DNA of 64,000 nt from Terrimonas_A sp051954695 (lineage in GTDB: Bacteria > Bacteroidota > Bacteroidia > Chitinophagales > Chitinophagaceae). The stretch lies in the NCBI GenBank assembly GCA_051954695.1, contig JBQCHL010000016.1, forward strand, positions 1-64,000, read 5' to 3'. Positions 35,085 to 44,550 of this stretch are shown piece by piece. Positions within the stretch are counted from its first letter, which is position 1, and every line of letters begins with the position of its first letter. The notes under the pieces are model-generated. The model ran no database searches, was not told the DNA's origin, and was given only the letters and a program-made list of their open reading frames with translations. A program made the position numbers and the translations under genes.

Positions 35085-36029
35085 TCAGGCTTTCTTATAA
35101 TCCACTTTCTGCATTTTTCCCTGTTGTACCAGGTCTTTATGTATATTATCCAGTATGCCATTCACGAACTGACCGCTCTGCTGGGTGCTGTATTCTTTAG
35201 CCAGGTCAATATATTCGTTGATGGTTACTTTAGGCGGGATCGTTTCAAAATAGAGGAATTCTGCCACACCCATTTTCATCAGTATCATGTCGAGCAGGGC
35301 GATCCTTTCGGGGTCCCAGTTCTTCAGTTTAGGGATAATGATCTCCTGTAAATGTGCTGCCTTATCCTGCACGGTTTGCAAAAGGCTTTTGGCAAACTGT
35401 GCTTTATCGGGGCTGAGTAGCTGGTTGAAATTGTAAATACCGGGTTTTTGTATATATGCGGCCAGTAATTGAACTACCATTTCTCCGTCATCATTCCAGT
35501 TGGAGAAATTCTCCTCTACATGGGAAACAAAAGTTTCATTGGCCAGCATCAGATCATTGAGAATAAATTCAATGATCTTTTTTTCTTCAACCTTATCGCG
35601 GGATTGCCTGGAGATATAGGTCTTATAAACAGGTGTTTCTACCAGGTCGAGATATACTTTCCGGATCATGTCTGTATTCTCCGCCTGTGCAGAGCGATGG
35701 ATGAGCGAAGGCTTTTCTTTGGCGAACTGTTCTTTCAATGCAGGATCTTCCAGCATTTTCCAGAGGGTTTCATTGCCAGCTATCTTGGTATTTACGTTCA
35801 GGTCTTCTGCTGTGGGGAGATGTTTGCCGGCTCTTTTATGGGCTTCTGTTTCAGCATACCTCGCTACTTCCGTAAGGAACCAGGTAAGATAGATCAATAG
35901 GGAACGGGTCTGGTCAAAATGCTGCTGTAATGTTTTTTGCGGCTCTCCGGGCTTGATGAGTGTTTCCACGGTTTCTAACGTATAGAGCGTCTGCATCACT
36001 TTTACCCGGATATTTCGTCTGCTGATCAT
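35085..36029 (-). CDS. nusB: Transcription antitermination factor NusB (long form)
   Basis: 314 residues. The N-terminus MISRRNIRVKVMQTLY and the C-terminal KLKNWDPERIALLDMILMKM, KVTINEYIDLAKEYS and FVNGILD are the NusB signature. Bacteroidota NusB is about twice the length of the E. coli protein because of a helical insert in the middle, as here. It binds boxA RNA with NusE to prevent early termination in rRNA operons. It is the first gene of the operon, 22 nt behind a TATCTTTG promoter box. Confidence 0.94.
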   Translation of the reverse strand: MISRRNIRVKVMQTLYTLETVETLIKPGEPQKTLQQHFDQTRSLLIYLTWFLTEVARYAETEAHKRAGKHLPTAEDLNVNTKIAGNETLWKMLEDPALKEQFAKEKPSLIHRSAQAENTDMIRKVYLDLVETPVYKTYISRQSRDKVEEKKIIEFILNDLMLANETFVSHVEENFSNWNDDGEMVVQLLAAYIQKPGIYNFNQLLSPDKAQFAKSLLQTVQDKAAHLQEIIIPKLKNWDPERIALLDMILMKMGVAEFLYFETIPPKVTINEYIDLAKEYSTQQSGQFVNGILDNIHKDLVQQGKMQKVDYKKA

Positions 36030-36051
36030 TGCTTAAGAACTATTGAAGCTG

Positions 36052-36059
36052 CAAAGATA
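36052..36059 (-). promoter_or_regulatory. -7 box of the nusB operon
   Basis: Minus-strand TATCTTTG, 22 nt before ATG 36029. Confidence 0.55.
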
Positions 36060-36189
36060 GGCGTTTCCGCCTGTATTCCCTTAAGATCCGTGAATCATTG
36101 CAAGGTATTTTTGGGAGGGATTTTGGCCCGATGATCCGAATGGACCTTTTCGAAAATTATTTATTTTTATTGCAGAATCGTTTTCATCA

Positions 36190-36555
36190 ATGAGCAGGAA
36201 AGTAATTATTTACGACGACGATACCGATTTGCTGGAGGTCTGTTCCCTTATACTCACTGCCCGGAACTTTGAAGTGGTTTTACGGGATAAGTGCACAGAG
36301 ATCATTCATGATATAGCTACTCACAGGCCCGACGTTATCCTGATGGATAACTGGATCCCGGATATCGGAGGGGTAAAAGCCATCCAGCTTGTCAAAAGCT
36401 CCAGCGAATACCGTCACATCCCTGTGATTTTTTTCACTGCCAATAATAATGCGGATGAACTGGCCGCCGAGGCCGGCGCCGATTACTCCCTCCAAAAGCC
36501 TTTTGATATCAGCGAGCTGGAAATGGTTGTAGCTGATGCGATAAGAAGGAAATAA
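36190..36555 (+). CDS. Stand-alone response regulator receiver protein
   Basis: 121 residues, a receiver domain only. The acidic pocket D9-D10-D11, phospho-acceptor D53 (VILMDNWIPD), T83 (FFTANN) and K103 (LQKPFD) are all in place. There is no output domain, so it would act by protein contacts, like CheY/Spo0F-type regulators. No kinase gene is adjacent. A 14-bp hairpin follows the gene. Confidence 0.9.
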   Translation: MSRKVIIYDDDTDLLEVCSLILTARNFEVVLRDKCTEIIHDIATHRPDVILMDNWIPDIGGVKAIQLVKSSSEYRHIPVIFFTANNNADELAAEAGADYSLQKPFDISELEMVVADAIRRK

Positions 36556-36577
36556 GAGGCTGGGGGCGTTGTTCATT

Positions 36578-36616
36578 GACCGATGACTGATCCGGTTTGC
36601 GTATCAGTCATCGGTC
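36578..36616. terminator. Hairpin after the response regulator gene
   Basis: Perfect 14-bp stem GACCGATGACTGAT (36578-36591 with 36603-36616), 11-nt loop. There is no T-tract, so it may be a palindromic repeat rather than a classical terminator. Confidence 0.5.
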
Positions 36617-36719
36617 CCCACTAACCTTCCCATTTGTCACATATTCCCTGTTTTCCTGACAGCCTGATCCCCGGAAATGAAAAAATGACCGGTTTAAGTC
36701 GAATGGCATATTATTCGTG

Positions 36720-36727
36720 TACCTTTG
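36720..36727 (+). promoter_or_regulatory. -7 box of groES-groEL
   Basis: TACCTTTG, 55 nt before the groES ATG. I looked for a CIRCE heat-shock operator (TTAGCACTC-N9 dyad) and did not find one, so HrcA control is not supported here. Confidence 0.55.
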
Positions 36728-36782
36728 CCATCCATTTTTAAAGTTTGATAAAATATCAAATAAATCAAAAATCAATACAATT

Positions 36783-37064
36783 ATGGCTAAGAAAGTAAAC
36801 ATTACCCCATTGCATGACCGGGTAATTGTGAAAGCGGCAGCAGCTGAAGAAAAAACTGCCGGCGGTATCATCATCCCTGATACGGCTAAAGAAAAACCAC
36901 AGCGCGGTGTGGTGGTTGCTGCAGGCCCCGGTAAAAAAGACGAGCCTGTTACCGTTAAAACCGGCGATACTGTGCTCTATGGCAAATATGCCGGTACTGA
37001 GATCCAGGTTGAAGGCGAAGAATACCTGATCATGAGAGAATCAGACATCCTGGCAATTGTTTAA
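36783..37064 (+). CDS. groES: Co-chaperonin GroES
   Basis: 93 residues, the 10-kDa lid of the GroEL chamber. The sequence has PLHDRVIVK, the mobile loop EEKTAGGIIIPDTAKEKPQR and the conserved GKYAGTEIQVEGEEYLIMRE end. The frame is open upstream, but ATG 36783 matches the universal start. groEL follows 87 nt downstream in one operon. Confidence 0.98.
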   Translation: MAKKVNITPLHDRVIVKAAAAEEKTAGGIIIPDTAKEKPQRGVVVAAGPGKKDEPVTVKTGDTVLYGKYAGTEIQVEGEEYLIMRESDILAIV

Positions 37065-37151
37065 ACCAAACCCGGAACCATCCTGATTTTTAATGGCCCG
37101 CATTTCGCAGACCATTACAGAATACTAAATTATCATTCAAAATAAGATAAC

Positions 37152-38789
37152 ATGGCAAAGCAGCTCTTCTTCGATATTGAAGCAAGAAATAAAATGAAAA
37201 AAGGTGTTGATGTGTTAGCCAACGCCGTAAAAGTTACACTCGGTCCCAAAGGCCGCAATGTAGTGATCGAGAAAAAATTTGGCGCACCCGGCATCACTAA
37301 AGATGGTGTTTCCGTAGCCAAAGAAATTGAACTGGAAGATCCCATCGAAAATATGGGTGCACAAATGGTGAAAGAAGTAGCTTCCAAAACTGCAGATATT
37401 GCAGGTGATGGTACTACTACTGCCACTGTGCTGGCCCAGGCTATCATCAGCGAAGGTCTGAAAATGGTAGCTGCAGGTTCTAACCCCATGGACCTGAAAA
37501 GAGGTATCGACAAAGCTGTAAGCCTTGTTGTTGAAAACCTCCGTGGTCAAAGTCAGACTGTTGGAAGCGACAGCAAAAAGATCCAGCAGGTGGCTACTAT
37601 TTCTGCCAACAACGATGAGACCATCGGTAAGCTGATCGCTGAAGCTTTTGCAAAAGTTGGTAAAGAAGGCGTGATCACTGTAGAAGAAGCAAAAGGTACT
37701 GACACTACTGTAGATGTAGTGGAAGGTATGCAATTCGATCGCGGTTATATCTCTCCTTATTTCGTTACCAACAGCGAAAAAATGGAAGCTGAACTGCAAA
37801 ACCCTTACATCCTGATCTACGACAAGAAGATCGCTGCGATGAAAGATATCCTCCACATCCTGGAGAAAGTTGCACAAAGCGGACGCCCGCTGCTGATCAT
37901 CTCTGAAGACCTCGAAGGTGAAGCTCTGGCTACTCTCGTTGTAAACAAACTGCGCGGTACTATCAAAGTTGCTGCTGTTAAAGCTCCAGGCTTTGGCGAC
38001 CGTCGTAAAGAAATGCTGACTGATATCGCTACCCTGACTGCTGGTACAGTGATCAGCGAAGAGCTCGGCCATAAACTGGAAGGTGCTGATCTTACTTCTC
38101 TCGGTCAGGCTTCTTCTGTAACTATCGACAAAGACAATACAACTATCGTTGGCGGTAAAGGCAAAAAAGCTGATATCGTAGCACGCGTTAATCAGATCAA
38201 AGCTCAGATAGAGAACACTACTTCTGACTATGATAAAGAGAAACTGCAGGAGCGCCTGGCTAAACTGGCTGGTGGTGTTGCTGTACTTTACGTAGGTGCT
38301 GCTACAGAAGTTGAAATGAAAGAAAAGAAAGACCGCGTGGATGATGCCCTGCACGCTACCCGCGCTGCAGTAGAAGAAGGTATCGTTCCTGGTGGTGGTA
38401 TCGCTTATATCCGTGCAATCGAAAGCCTGGAAGCTAAAGTAAGAGGCCAGATCGAAGATGAGCAGACAGGTATGGCGATCGTGAAAAGAGCACTGGAAGA
38501 GCCGCTGCGCCAAATCGTTGGTAACGCAGGCCTCGAAGGTTCAATCATTGTTCAGAAAGTAAAAGACGGTAAAGCTGATTATGGCTTTAACGCACGCACT
38601 GAGCAATATGAGAACCTGCTGAAAGCCGGTGTTATCGATCCAACTAAAGTGACTCGTATCGCTCTTGAAAATGCAGCTTCTATCGCCGGTATGTTACTGA
38701 CTACCGAATGCGTGATCGCTGACAAACCCAAAAAAGAAGAAGCTCCTCATTCTCACGGAGCTCCTGATATGGGTGGAATGGGTTATTAA
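37152..38789 (+). CDS. groEL: Chaperonin GroEL
   Basis: 545 residues, the 60-kDa chaperonin. Typical segments are VKVTLGPKGRNVVIEKKFG, the ATP-site GDGTTTATVLAQAI, and EEGIVPGGGIAYIR near residue 410. The C-terminus has HSHGAPDMGGMGY, the usual Gly-Met-rich tail in a short form. It folds cytoplasmic proteins with GroES. Codon use is strongly biased, as expected for a highly expressed gene. It is followed by a T-rich terminator. Confidence 0.98.
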   Translation: MAKQLFFDIEARNKMKKGVDVLANAVKVTLGPKGRNVVIEKKFGAPGITKDGVSVAKEIELEDPIENMGAQMVKEVASKTADIAGDGTTTATVLAQAIISEGLKMVAAGSNPMDLKRGIDKAVSLVVENLRGQSQTVGSDSKKIQQVATISANNDETIGKLIAEAFAKVGKEGVITVEEAKGTDTTVDVVEGMQFDRGYISPYFVTNSEKMEAELQNPYILIYDKKIAAMKDILHILEKVAQSGRPLLIISEDLEGEALATLVVNKLRGTIKVAAVKAPGFGDRRKEMLTDIATLTAGTVISEELGHKLEGADLTSLGQASSVTIDKDNTTIVGGKGKKADIVARVNQIKAQIENTTSDYDKEKLQERLAKLAGGVAVLYVGAATEVEMKEKKDRVDDALHATRAAVEEGIVPGGGIAYIRAIESLEAKVRGQIEDEQTGMAIVKRALEEPLRQIVGNAGLEGSIIVQKVKDGKADYGFNARTEQYENLLKAGVIDPTKVTRIALENAASIAGMLLTTECVIADKPKKEEAPHSHGAPDMGGMGY

Positions 38790-38827
38790 TCCCACCCGAT
38801 CAAGGGTAATAAATACACTGGTTTTAC

Positions 38828-38854
38828 ATCCCGCTTCTCACAAGGAAGCGGGAT
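38828..38854 (+). terminator. Terminator of groES-groEL
   Basis: 10-bp stem ATCCCGCTTC/GAAGCGGGAT (38828-38837, 38845-38854) followed by TTTCTTTTTT. Confidence 0.9.
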
Positions 38855-38926
38855 TTTCTTTTTTGCGCAAGCAGCGAATTATGAATACTTTTAGTTTACC
38901 TAAACCTTAAATAATTGCTGAGTTTT

Positions 38927-41900
38927 ATGAGGAAAATCAACCTGACTGCATGGCTGCTTGTGGGAATCCTGTGTTTTTCATTAACGGGTTTGGCGCAAAG
39001 TGGTTGGAAGGAAATGAATGAGGGCGCTATTCAAAAAAATCTTTTTGCCGGAGGTCGCTATAAACCGGAATCATACCGGATCTTTCAATTAGACGAAACT
39101 TCCCTGGGTACTAGCTTGAAACAAGTACCGGCCCGCAGCATGGTCCCCGCATCTTTATCTTCCTTTGTTCTTACCATTCCCAATTCAGACGGCAGGCCGG
39201 AGCGGTTCAGGGCCGTGGAATCGCCTGTAATGGAACCAGCCCTGGCTGCCAAATATCCAGGCATTAAAACTTATGTGGGGCAGGGGATCGATGATCCTTC
39301 TGCAACCATTCATTTTGATTTTTCTCCACGTGGTTTTCATGCCATGGTATTGGGAGCAGACAGGAAAACAATGTATATCGACCCTGTTGACCAGGAAGGG
39401 AAATACTATATGGTCTTTTCCCGTAAGGACGTGGTGAATTATAAAAAGGAATTCCGTTGCCTTACAAAAGAATCGGCAGATAATGCCTCGCTTGATGTAC
39501 CTGCTCCTCCTTCAGGAGAAACCGGCCGTGGAGCTGATGATGGAAAACTCCGCACTTACCGGCTGGCCCTTGCCTGCACAGGCGAATATGCACGGTATTT
39601 CCTCGATGGTACAGAACAGGATGATGCAGCAAGAAAAGCAAAAGTGCTGGCTGCCATGGCCACCTTGCTTGTAAGGACCAACGGGATCTATGAACGCGAT
39701 TTTGGCATTCATATGAACCTGATCGCGAATAACGATCTGCTCATTTACCTGAACCCTTTTACAGATCCCTGGACAAACGAATGGAATAGCAAAACACAGT
39801 CAACGATCGATAATGTGATCGGTAATGCCAATTATGATATCGGGCATCTTGTTCATAAAGAAGCCAGCGCACTTACCAATAACGGTAATGCCGGATGTAT
39901 CGCATGCGTTTGCATGCCAGGAATGAAAGGCAGTGCTTATACTTCACATGTTCAGCCTGAAGGAGATCCTTTTGTAGTGGATTTTACCACTCATGAAATG
40001 GGACATCAGTTTGGAGCCAATCATACATACACATTCAGAAATGAAAATAATACCGGGGCACAAATGGAACCTGGCAGCGGCTCTACCATTATGGGATATG
40101 CAGGTATTACCGGAAATACCGATGTGCAGGAGCATTCAGATGATTATTTCCATGCATTCAGTATTCAACAGATAACAGATTATGTAAAAGGCACCACAGG
40201 CGGCGGTTGTGCTGTAGTAACTTCTACAGGCAATACTGCGCCAACAGCCGAGGCAGGAAATAATTATACAATTCCCAAATCCACCCCTTTTGCTTTAACA
40301 GGAGCTGGCACAGATGCTGACGCTGCAGATGTATTAAGTTATACCTGGGAGCAATTCGATATAGGTACTTCGCTTACAACTTTCCCTAATACAGGTTACA
40401 ATACTGGCCCGGTCTTCCGTTCAAGGCCATACAGCACTTCACCGACAAGAACTTTTCCTGTTCTTTCTTCGATACTGAATGGCACAAATGGCAATACCTG
40501 GGAGCAACTTCCTGCAGTACCAAGAACTATGACATTCAGGCTTACTGTAAGAGATAATCACGCGGGCGGTGGTAATACAAAAGATGATGATATGACTGTA
40601 ACAGTATCATCGTCCGGCCCTTTTGCTCTTACATCTCCCAACACCAATGTGTCCTGGTCCTCCAATCTTGAACAGATCATCACCTGGTCTGTAAACGGAT
40701 CAGATCTTGCGCCGGTGAATTGTGCCAATGTAAAGATCTCCTTATCAACAGATGGAGGCATCACTTTCCCGATCGTTCTTGCCGCAAGCACTCCCAATGA
40801 TGGTACGGAAGAAGTGTACATACCTTCTCTTACTACCAATACAGCACGTATTAAAATAGAAGCAGTAGGCAATATATTCTTCGATATATCTGATGCCAAC
40901 TTTAAACTTACTCCTGCAACGCCAGGTTTTTCCTTTGGGAATCCTGCAGCAGCCTCTATCACTTGTGCAACACAGAATTCTGCAAATATCACACTGCCTG
41001 TAAAGTCCATACTGGGATATTCAACACCGGTTAATTTATCAGCAAGTGGTCTGCCTGCAGGCACGAATGTTGTATTCAGTGCCAATCCTGTAACACCCGG
41101 CAATTCTACCATTGTTACTTTGAATAATGCCAATACGCTGGCAGCCGGCTCATATAATATTACTATTACCGGCGTATCAGGTTCTATTACCAACACAAGA
41201 GTTCTTATTTATACTGTGCAACAGGGAACAGGCCCTGCTATCACAGCACAGCCGCAATCCACTACTGCCTGCGCATCATCTGCAGCTGCATTCTCAGTTA
41301 TTGCTACGAATGCACTGGCTTATCAATGGCAGGTCAGTTCTAATGGTGGCGCCAGCTTTACCAATGTTGCCACTGGCGGAACAGGTGCAAACTATTCGAT
41401 TGCCGGAGTGACCACTGCACTTAATAATTATCAATACCGTGTATTGGTAACCGGCCAGTGCGGTGTTACTACTTCCAATGCAGCGACCCTTACTGTTCAA
41501 ACTGCTCCATCCATCACGACTGCTCCCCAGAGCGCAACACTGTGCGTGGGCAGCCCTGTCACTTTCACCGTAGGAGCTACAGGTACTTCACTCGGTTATC
41601 AATGGCAGTTAAGTACTGACGGAGGTGTCAATTATAATGCTGCTCCTGGTGTGAACAATGGAGCGAGCTACACTATCGGAGCTATTACAACAGCTATGAA
41701 CAATAACAGGTATCGTGTTGTGATCAATGGGACCTGCGCTCCTGCGGCTACATCAGCCGGTGTTGTTCTTACTGTTATCAGTCCTGTTGTTGTTACAGGT
41801 AATGCAAATGATGTCGTTATTTGCGAAACAGGTAATGTCAGCTTTACTGTTGCCGGCAACAGTTCAGTACCGGTCATTTATCAATGGCAGGTAAGTACGA

Positions 41901-42613
41901 ATGGCGGCATTTCCTATACATCAATTGCCAATGGCGGACGATACAGCGGAGCTACTACAGCAACGCTTTCCATCAGCAATGTTAATTCGGAAATGAACAA
42001 CAACGTTTACAGGGCGCAATTGTCCAATGCGACCTGCACCACCCCAGTGCCAACCAATACCATTGATCCGGCCACACTGACAGTGAATGCAAGACCTACA
42101 GTTAATCTGACTGCTTCACCTTTCCTCGACATACTGCCGGGGCAAAGCACAACAATATCGGCAACGATTAATCCTGCGCCAGCCGGCTTTAATGTCAGTT
42201 GGAAGAAAAATGATCAGTTGCTGCCTGGTATCACCGGTACCAGTTACGTGGTGGACTCTGTAGAAGTAGGCAACTATAAAGTGCAGATCGTTAACCCGGC
42301 CACCGGGTGCAATAATGAATCGAATGTGCTGACCATTGGAACCACTGCCAGCACCAACCTGTTCATTTTCCCGACACCGAATGATGGCCGGTTTACCGTA
42401 TCTTATTATAATGCCAGCGGAACTGCCGCCAAGCAAACCCTGGCCGTTTATGACACCAGGGGGCAACGCGTATACAATGCCCAGTTGAATGTGAACGGGC
42501 CATACACACTTCACGATATCAACCTGAGAGGCAGTGCAAAAGGAATTTATTATGTAGTGATAGGAGATGGCTCGGGTAAGAAGATCACAGAAGGTAAAGT
42601 GATGATATACTAA
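38927..42613 (+). CDS. Secreted reprolysin-like zinc metalloprotease with Ig-like repeats and T9SS sorting domain
   Basis: 1228 residues. A signal peptide (FSLTGLAQ) is followed by a pro-region and a metzincin catalytic domain. The zinc site HEMGHQFGANH is at about residues 354-364, with the Met-turn IMGYAG after it. Next come a Pro/Thr-rich spacer (PTAEAGNNYTIPKSTPFALT), beta domains and three Ig-like repeats of about 90 residues, each with a YQWQ-S-NGG or YQWQLSTDGG core. The C-terminal 80 residues are a type A sorting domain (FPTPNDGRFTVSYY to KGIYYVVIGDG). It should cross the outer membrane by type IX secretion and digest protein outside the cell. ATG 38927 starts the signal peptide. Single gene with its own terminator. 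Confidence 0.92.
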   Translation: MRKINLTAWLLVGILCFSLTGLAQSGWKEMNEGAIQKNLFAGGRYKPESYRIFQLDETSLGTSLKQVPARSMVPASLSSFVLTIPNSDGRPERFRAVESPVMEPALAAKYPGIKTYVGQGIDDPSATIHFDFSPRGFHAMVLGADRKTMYIDPVDQEGKYYMVFSRKDVVNYKKEFRCLTKESADNASLDVPAPPSGETGRGADDGKLRTYRLALACTGEYARYFLDGTEQDDAARKAKVLAAMATLLVRTNGIYERDFGIHMNLIANNDLLIYLNPFTDPWTNEWNSKTQSTIDNVIGNANYDIGHLVHKEASALTNNGNAGCIACVCMPGMKGSAYTSHVQPEGDPFVVDFTTHEMGHQFGANHTYTFRNENNTGAQMEPGSGSTIMGYAGITGNTDVQEHSDDYFHAFSIQQITDYVKGTTGGGCAVVTSTGNTAPTAEAGNNYTIPKSTPFALTGAGTDADAADVLSYTWEQFDIGTSLTTFPNTGYNTGPVFRSRPYSTSPTRTFPVLSSILNGTNGNTWEQLPAVPRTMTFRLTVRDNHAGGGNTKDDDMTVTVSSSGPFALTSPNTNVSWSSNLEQIITWSVNGSDLAPVNCANVKISLSTDGGITFPIVLAASTPNDGTEEVYIPSLTTNTARIKIEAVGNIFFDISDANFKLTPATPGFSFGNPAAASITCATQNSANITLPVKSILGYSTPVNLSASGLPAGTNVVFSANPVTPGNSTIVTLNNANTLAAGSYNITITGVSGSITNTRVLIYTVQQGTGPAITAQPQSTTACASSAAAFSVIATNALAYQWQVSSNGGASFTNVATGGTGANYSIAGVTTALNNYQYRVLVTGQCGVTTSNAATLTVQTAPSITTAPQSATLCVGSPVTFTVGATGTSLGYQWQLSTDGGVNYNAAPGVNNGASYTIGAITTAMNNNRYRVVINGTCAPAATSAGVVLTVISPVVVTGNANDVVICETGNVSFTVAGNSSVPVIYQWQVSTNGGISYTSIANGGRYSGATTATLSISNVNSEMNNNVYRAQLSNATCTTPVPTNTIDPATLTVNARPTVNLTASPFLDILPGQSTTISATINPAPAGFNVSWKKNDQLLPGITGTSYVVDSVEVGNYKVQIVNPATGCNNESNVLTIGTTASTNLFIFPTPNDGRFTVSYYNASGTAAKQTLAVYDTRGQRVYNAQLNVNGPYTLHDINLRGSAKGIYYVVIGDGSGKKITEGKVMIY

Positions 42614-42636
42614 GGCTTAACCAACCTGCTATACCA

Positions 42637-42664
42637 ATCCCGTCCGGTTTGCCCCGGACGGGAT
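42637..42664 (+). terminator. Terminator of the metalloprotease gene
   Basis: 11-bp stem ATCCCGTCCGG/CCGGACGGGAT (42637-42647, 42654-42664) followed by TTTTA. Confidence 0.88.
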
Positions 42665-42776
42665 TTTTATTATCCGTTGCCGATTGTCTGTTGACCCCGT
42701 ATAAAATCGAAAAATTCCTGCCGGTAAACGGCCTCCAAACAGCCTACAATGAGCAGCGTACAACGATATTTTGCCG

Positions 42777-42784
42777 TACCTTTG
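42777..42784 (+). promoter_or_regulatory. -7 box of the ABC-F gene
   Basis: TACCTTTG, 23 nt before ATG 42808. No -33 TTTG at the usual distance. Confidence 0.5.
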
Positions 42785-42807
42785 CGGCTCCAAAATCAGA
42801 AACGATA

Positions 42808-44433
42808 ATGATCAGCGTAAAAGACCTTAAACTGGCCTATGGCAAACGGGTATTGTTTGAAGAAGTGAACCTCAATTTCACCAAAGGGAATTGCTATGGT
42901 GTGATCGGGGCGAATGGAGCCGGGAAAAGTACTTTCCTGAAAATACTGAGCGGCGAGATCGAGCCCAACAAAGGAACAGTGGACATAACTCCCGGTGAGC
43001 GGATGGCCATCCTGAAGCAGAACCAGTTTGAGTTTGACGAAGAAACTGTATTGAACACCGTAATGATGGGGCACAGCAAGCTGTGGAAAGTGGCGAAAGA
43101 GCGGGAAGCGATCTATGCCCTGGCCGATTTTACGGAAGAAGATGGTATACGCGCCGGAGAGCTGGAAGGCGAATTTGGGGAAATGGGCGGTTACACTGCT
43201 GAAAGTGATGCAGCCATGCTGCTGAGTGAGTTGGGAGTAAAGGAAGAATTCCACCAGGTATTAATGAAAGATATCCCTGCCACATTTAAGGTCCGTGTGC
43301 TGCTGGCACAGGCTTTATTCGGTAATCCTGATATTCTTTTACTGGATGAGCCTACCAACGGTCTGGATATAGAAACGATCAGTTGGCTGGAAAACTTCCT
43401 GGCAGATTATGAAAATATCGTATTGGTCGTAAGCCACGACCGTCACTTCCTGGATGCAGTTTGTACCCACGTAGCGGATGTGGACCGCCAGAAAGTGAAG
43501 ATATTTACCGGAAACTACAGCTTCTGGTATCAGTCATCACAATTGATGGCACGCCAGATCAATGATAAGAATAAGAAAGTGGAAGAAAAGCGCCAGGCTT
43601 TGATCGACTTCATCGCCCGCTTTAGTGCCAACGCATCAAAAAGTAAACAGGCCACATCCCGTAAAAAAGCACTGGAGAAACTGACGATCGAAGAGATCGA
43701 GCCCAGTTACCGCAAATACCCAGGCATTATCTTCCAGCAACTGAGGGAAGTCGGTAACCAAATACTGAATGTAGAGAAACTCAGCAAATCAGTAGATGGC
43801 CGTACGCTTTTCAAAGATGTAACATTCACTGTCAATAAAGGAGATAAGATCGCTTTATTGAGCCGTGACCCACTGGCTATAACCAATTTCTTCAATATAA
43901 TCACTGCAGAAGCCATTGCCGACAGTGGTTCTTATGAATGGGGAAGTACAGTTACCCATGCATATCTTCCACAAGAGAACAGTGAGTATTTTAAAGGCGA
44001 TATGAACCTGATGGATTGGCTGCGTCAATACGTTCCCCCACATGTTACTGATGTGGATGAACCATTCCTGCGCGGCTTCCTTGGAAAAATGTTGTTCAGC
44101 GGAGATGATGTATTGAAGAAAACAAATGTATTAAGCGGTGGTGAAAAAGTGCGCTGTATGATCAGCCGCATGATGCTCCAAAGTCCTAATGTGATATTGT
44201 TGGACCAGCCAACCAACCACCTTGACCTGGAAAGCATTCAAAGTTTCAACGAACAGTGTACCGATTACAAAGGTATCGTTTTGCTGACCAGCCATGACCA
44301 TACGTTTATGCAAACCGTGGCAAACCGTGTTATCGAGCTTACACCCCGTGGTATTATCGACAGGTTAATGACGTTTGATGAATACCTGGCAGATGAACGT
44401 GTGAAGGCGTTGAAAGAAGACATGTATAAATAG
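42808..44433 (+). CDS. ABC-F family ATPase (YbiT-like), one degenerate ATP site
   Basis: 541 residues with two ABC domains and no membrane segment. ABC-F proteins act on the ribosome. NBD1 has an intact Walker A (GANGAGKST, 34-42) and Walker B (ILLLDEPTNGLD, 176-187), but the signature position reads KDIPATFKVR instead of LSGGxK. NBD2 has a normal signature (LSGGEK, 442-447), but its P-loop reads LLSRDPLAITNFF (about 351-363) and its Walker B is ILLDQPTNHLD with Gln for the catalytic Glu. The linker SANASKSKQATSRKK is typical of the YbiT group. ATG 42808 is the family start; the frame is open 159 nt upstream. Confidence 0.93.
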   Translation: MISVKDLKLAYGKRVLFEEVNLNFTKGNCYGVIGANGAGKSTFLKILSGEIEPNKGTVDITPGERMAILKQNQFEFDEETVLNTVMMGHSKLWKVAKEREAIYALADFTEEDGIRAGELEGEFGEMGGYTAESDAAMLLSELGVKEEFHQVLMKDIPATFKVRVLLAQALFGNPDILLLDEPTNGLDIETISWLENFLADYENIVLVVSHDRHFLDAVCTHVADVDRQKVKIFTGNYSFWYQSSQLMARQINDKNKKVEEKRQALIDFIARFSANASKSKQATSRKKALEKLTIEEIEPSYRKYPGIIFQQLREVGNQILNVEKLSKSVDGRTLFKDVTFTVNKGDKIALLSRDPLAITNFFNIITAEAIADSGSYEWGSTVTHAYLPQENSEYFKGDMNLMDWLRQYVPPHVTDVDEPFLRGFLGKMLFSGDDVLKKTNVLSGGEKVRCMISRMMLQSPNVILLDQPTNHLDLESIQSFNEQCTDYKGIVLLTSHDHTFMQTVANRVIELTPRGIIDRLMTFDEYLADERVKALKEDMYK

Positions 44434-44488
44434 AAACGTTGGCTGTTGGTCGTTGGCCGATGGCCGGTATTAACTGCCTCATAAATGA

Positions 44489-44531
44489 AAATCCCTGTTA
44501 TGTTTGATTATTTCAAACGCAACAGGGATTT
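44489..44531. terminator. Bidirectional terminator
   Basis: 11-bp outer stem AAATCCCTGTT/AACAGGGATTT (44489-44499, 44521-44531) extended by an inner GTTTGA/TCAAAC pair. It lies between the converging ABC-F and OmpA-like genes. Confidence 0.8.
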
Positions 44532-44550
44532 CTCTATACTAGATGTCTCT

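Noticed and set aside
36600..36783. CIRCE heat-shock operator upstream of groES
   Set aside because: No TTAGCACTC-N9-GAGTGCTAA dyad is present; only a -7 promoter box is seen.
37215..38513. A 432-codon open frame on the minus strand inside groEL
   Set aside because: It is an antisense shadow created by the strong codon bias of groEL; its translation is rich in Ser, Phe and Cys with no domain pattern.
44440..44471. Repetitive-looking GTTGGC/GTTGGTCGTTGGCCGATGG stretch after the ABC-F gene
   Set aside because: Too short and irregular to call a repeat; it vaguely resembles the hairpin at 36578-36616 but does not form a clear stem.
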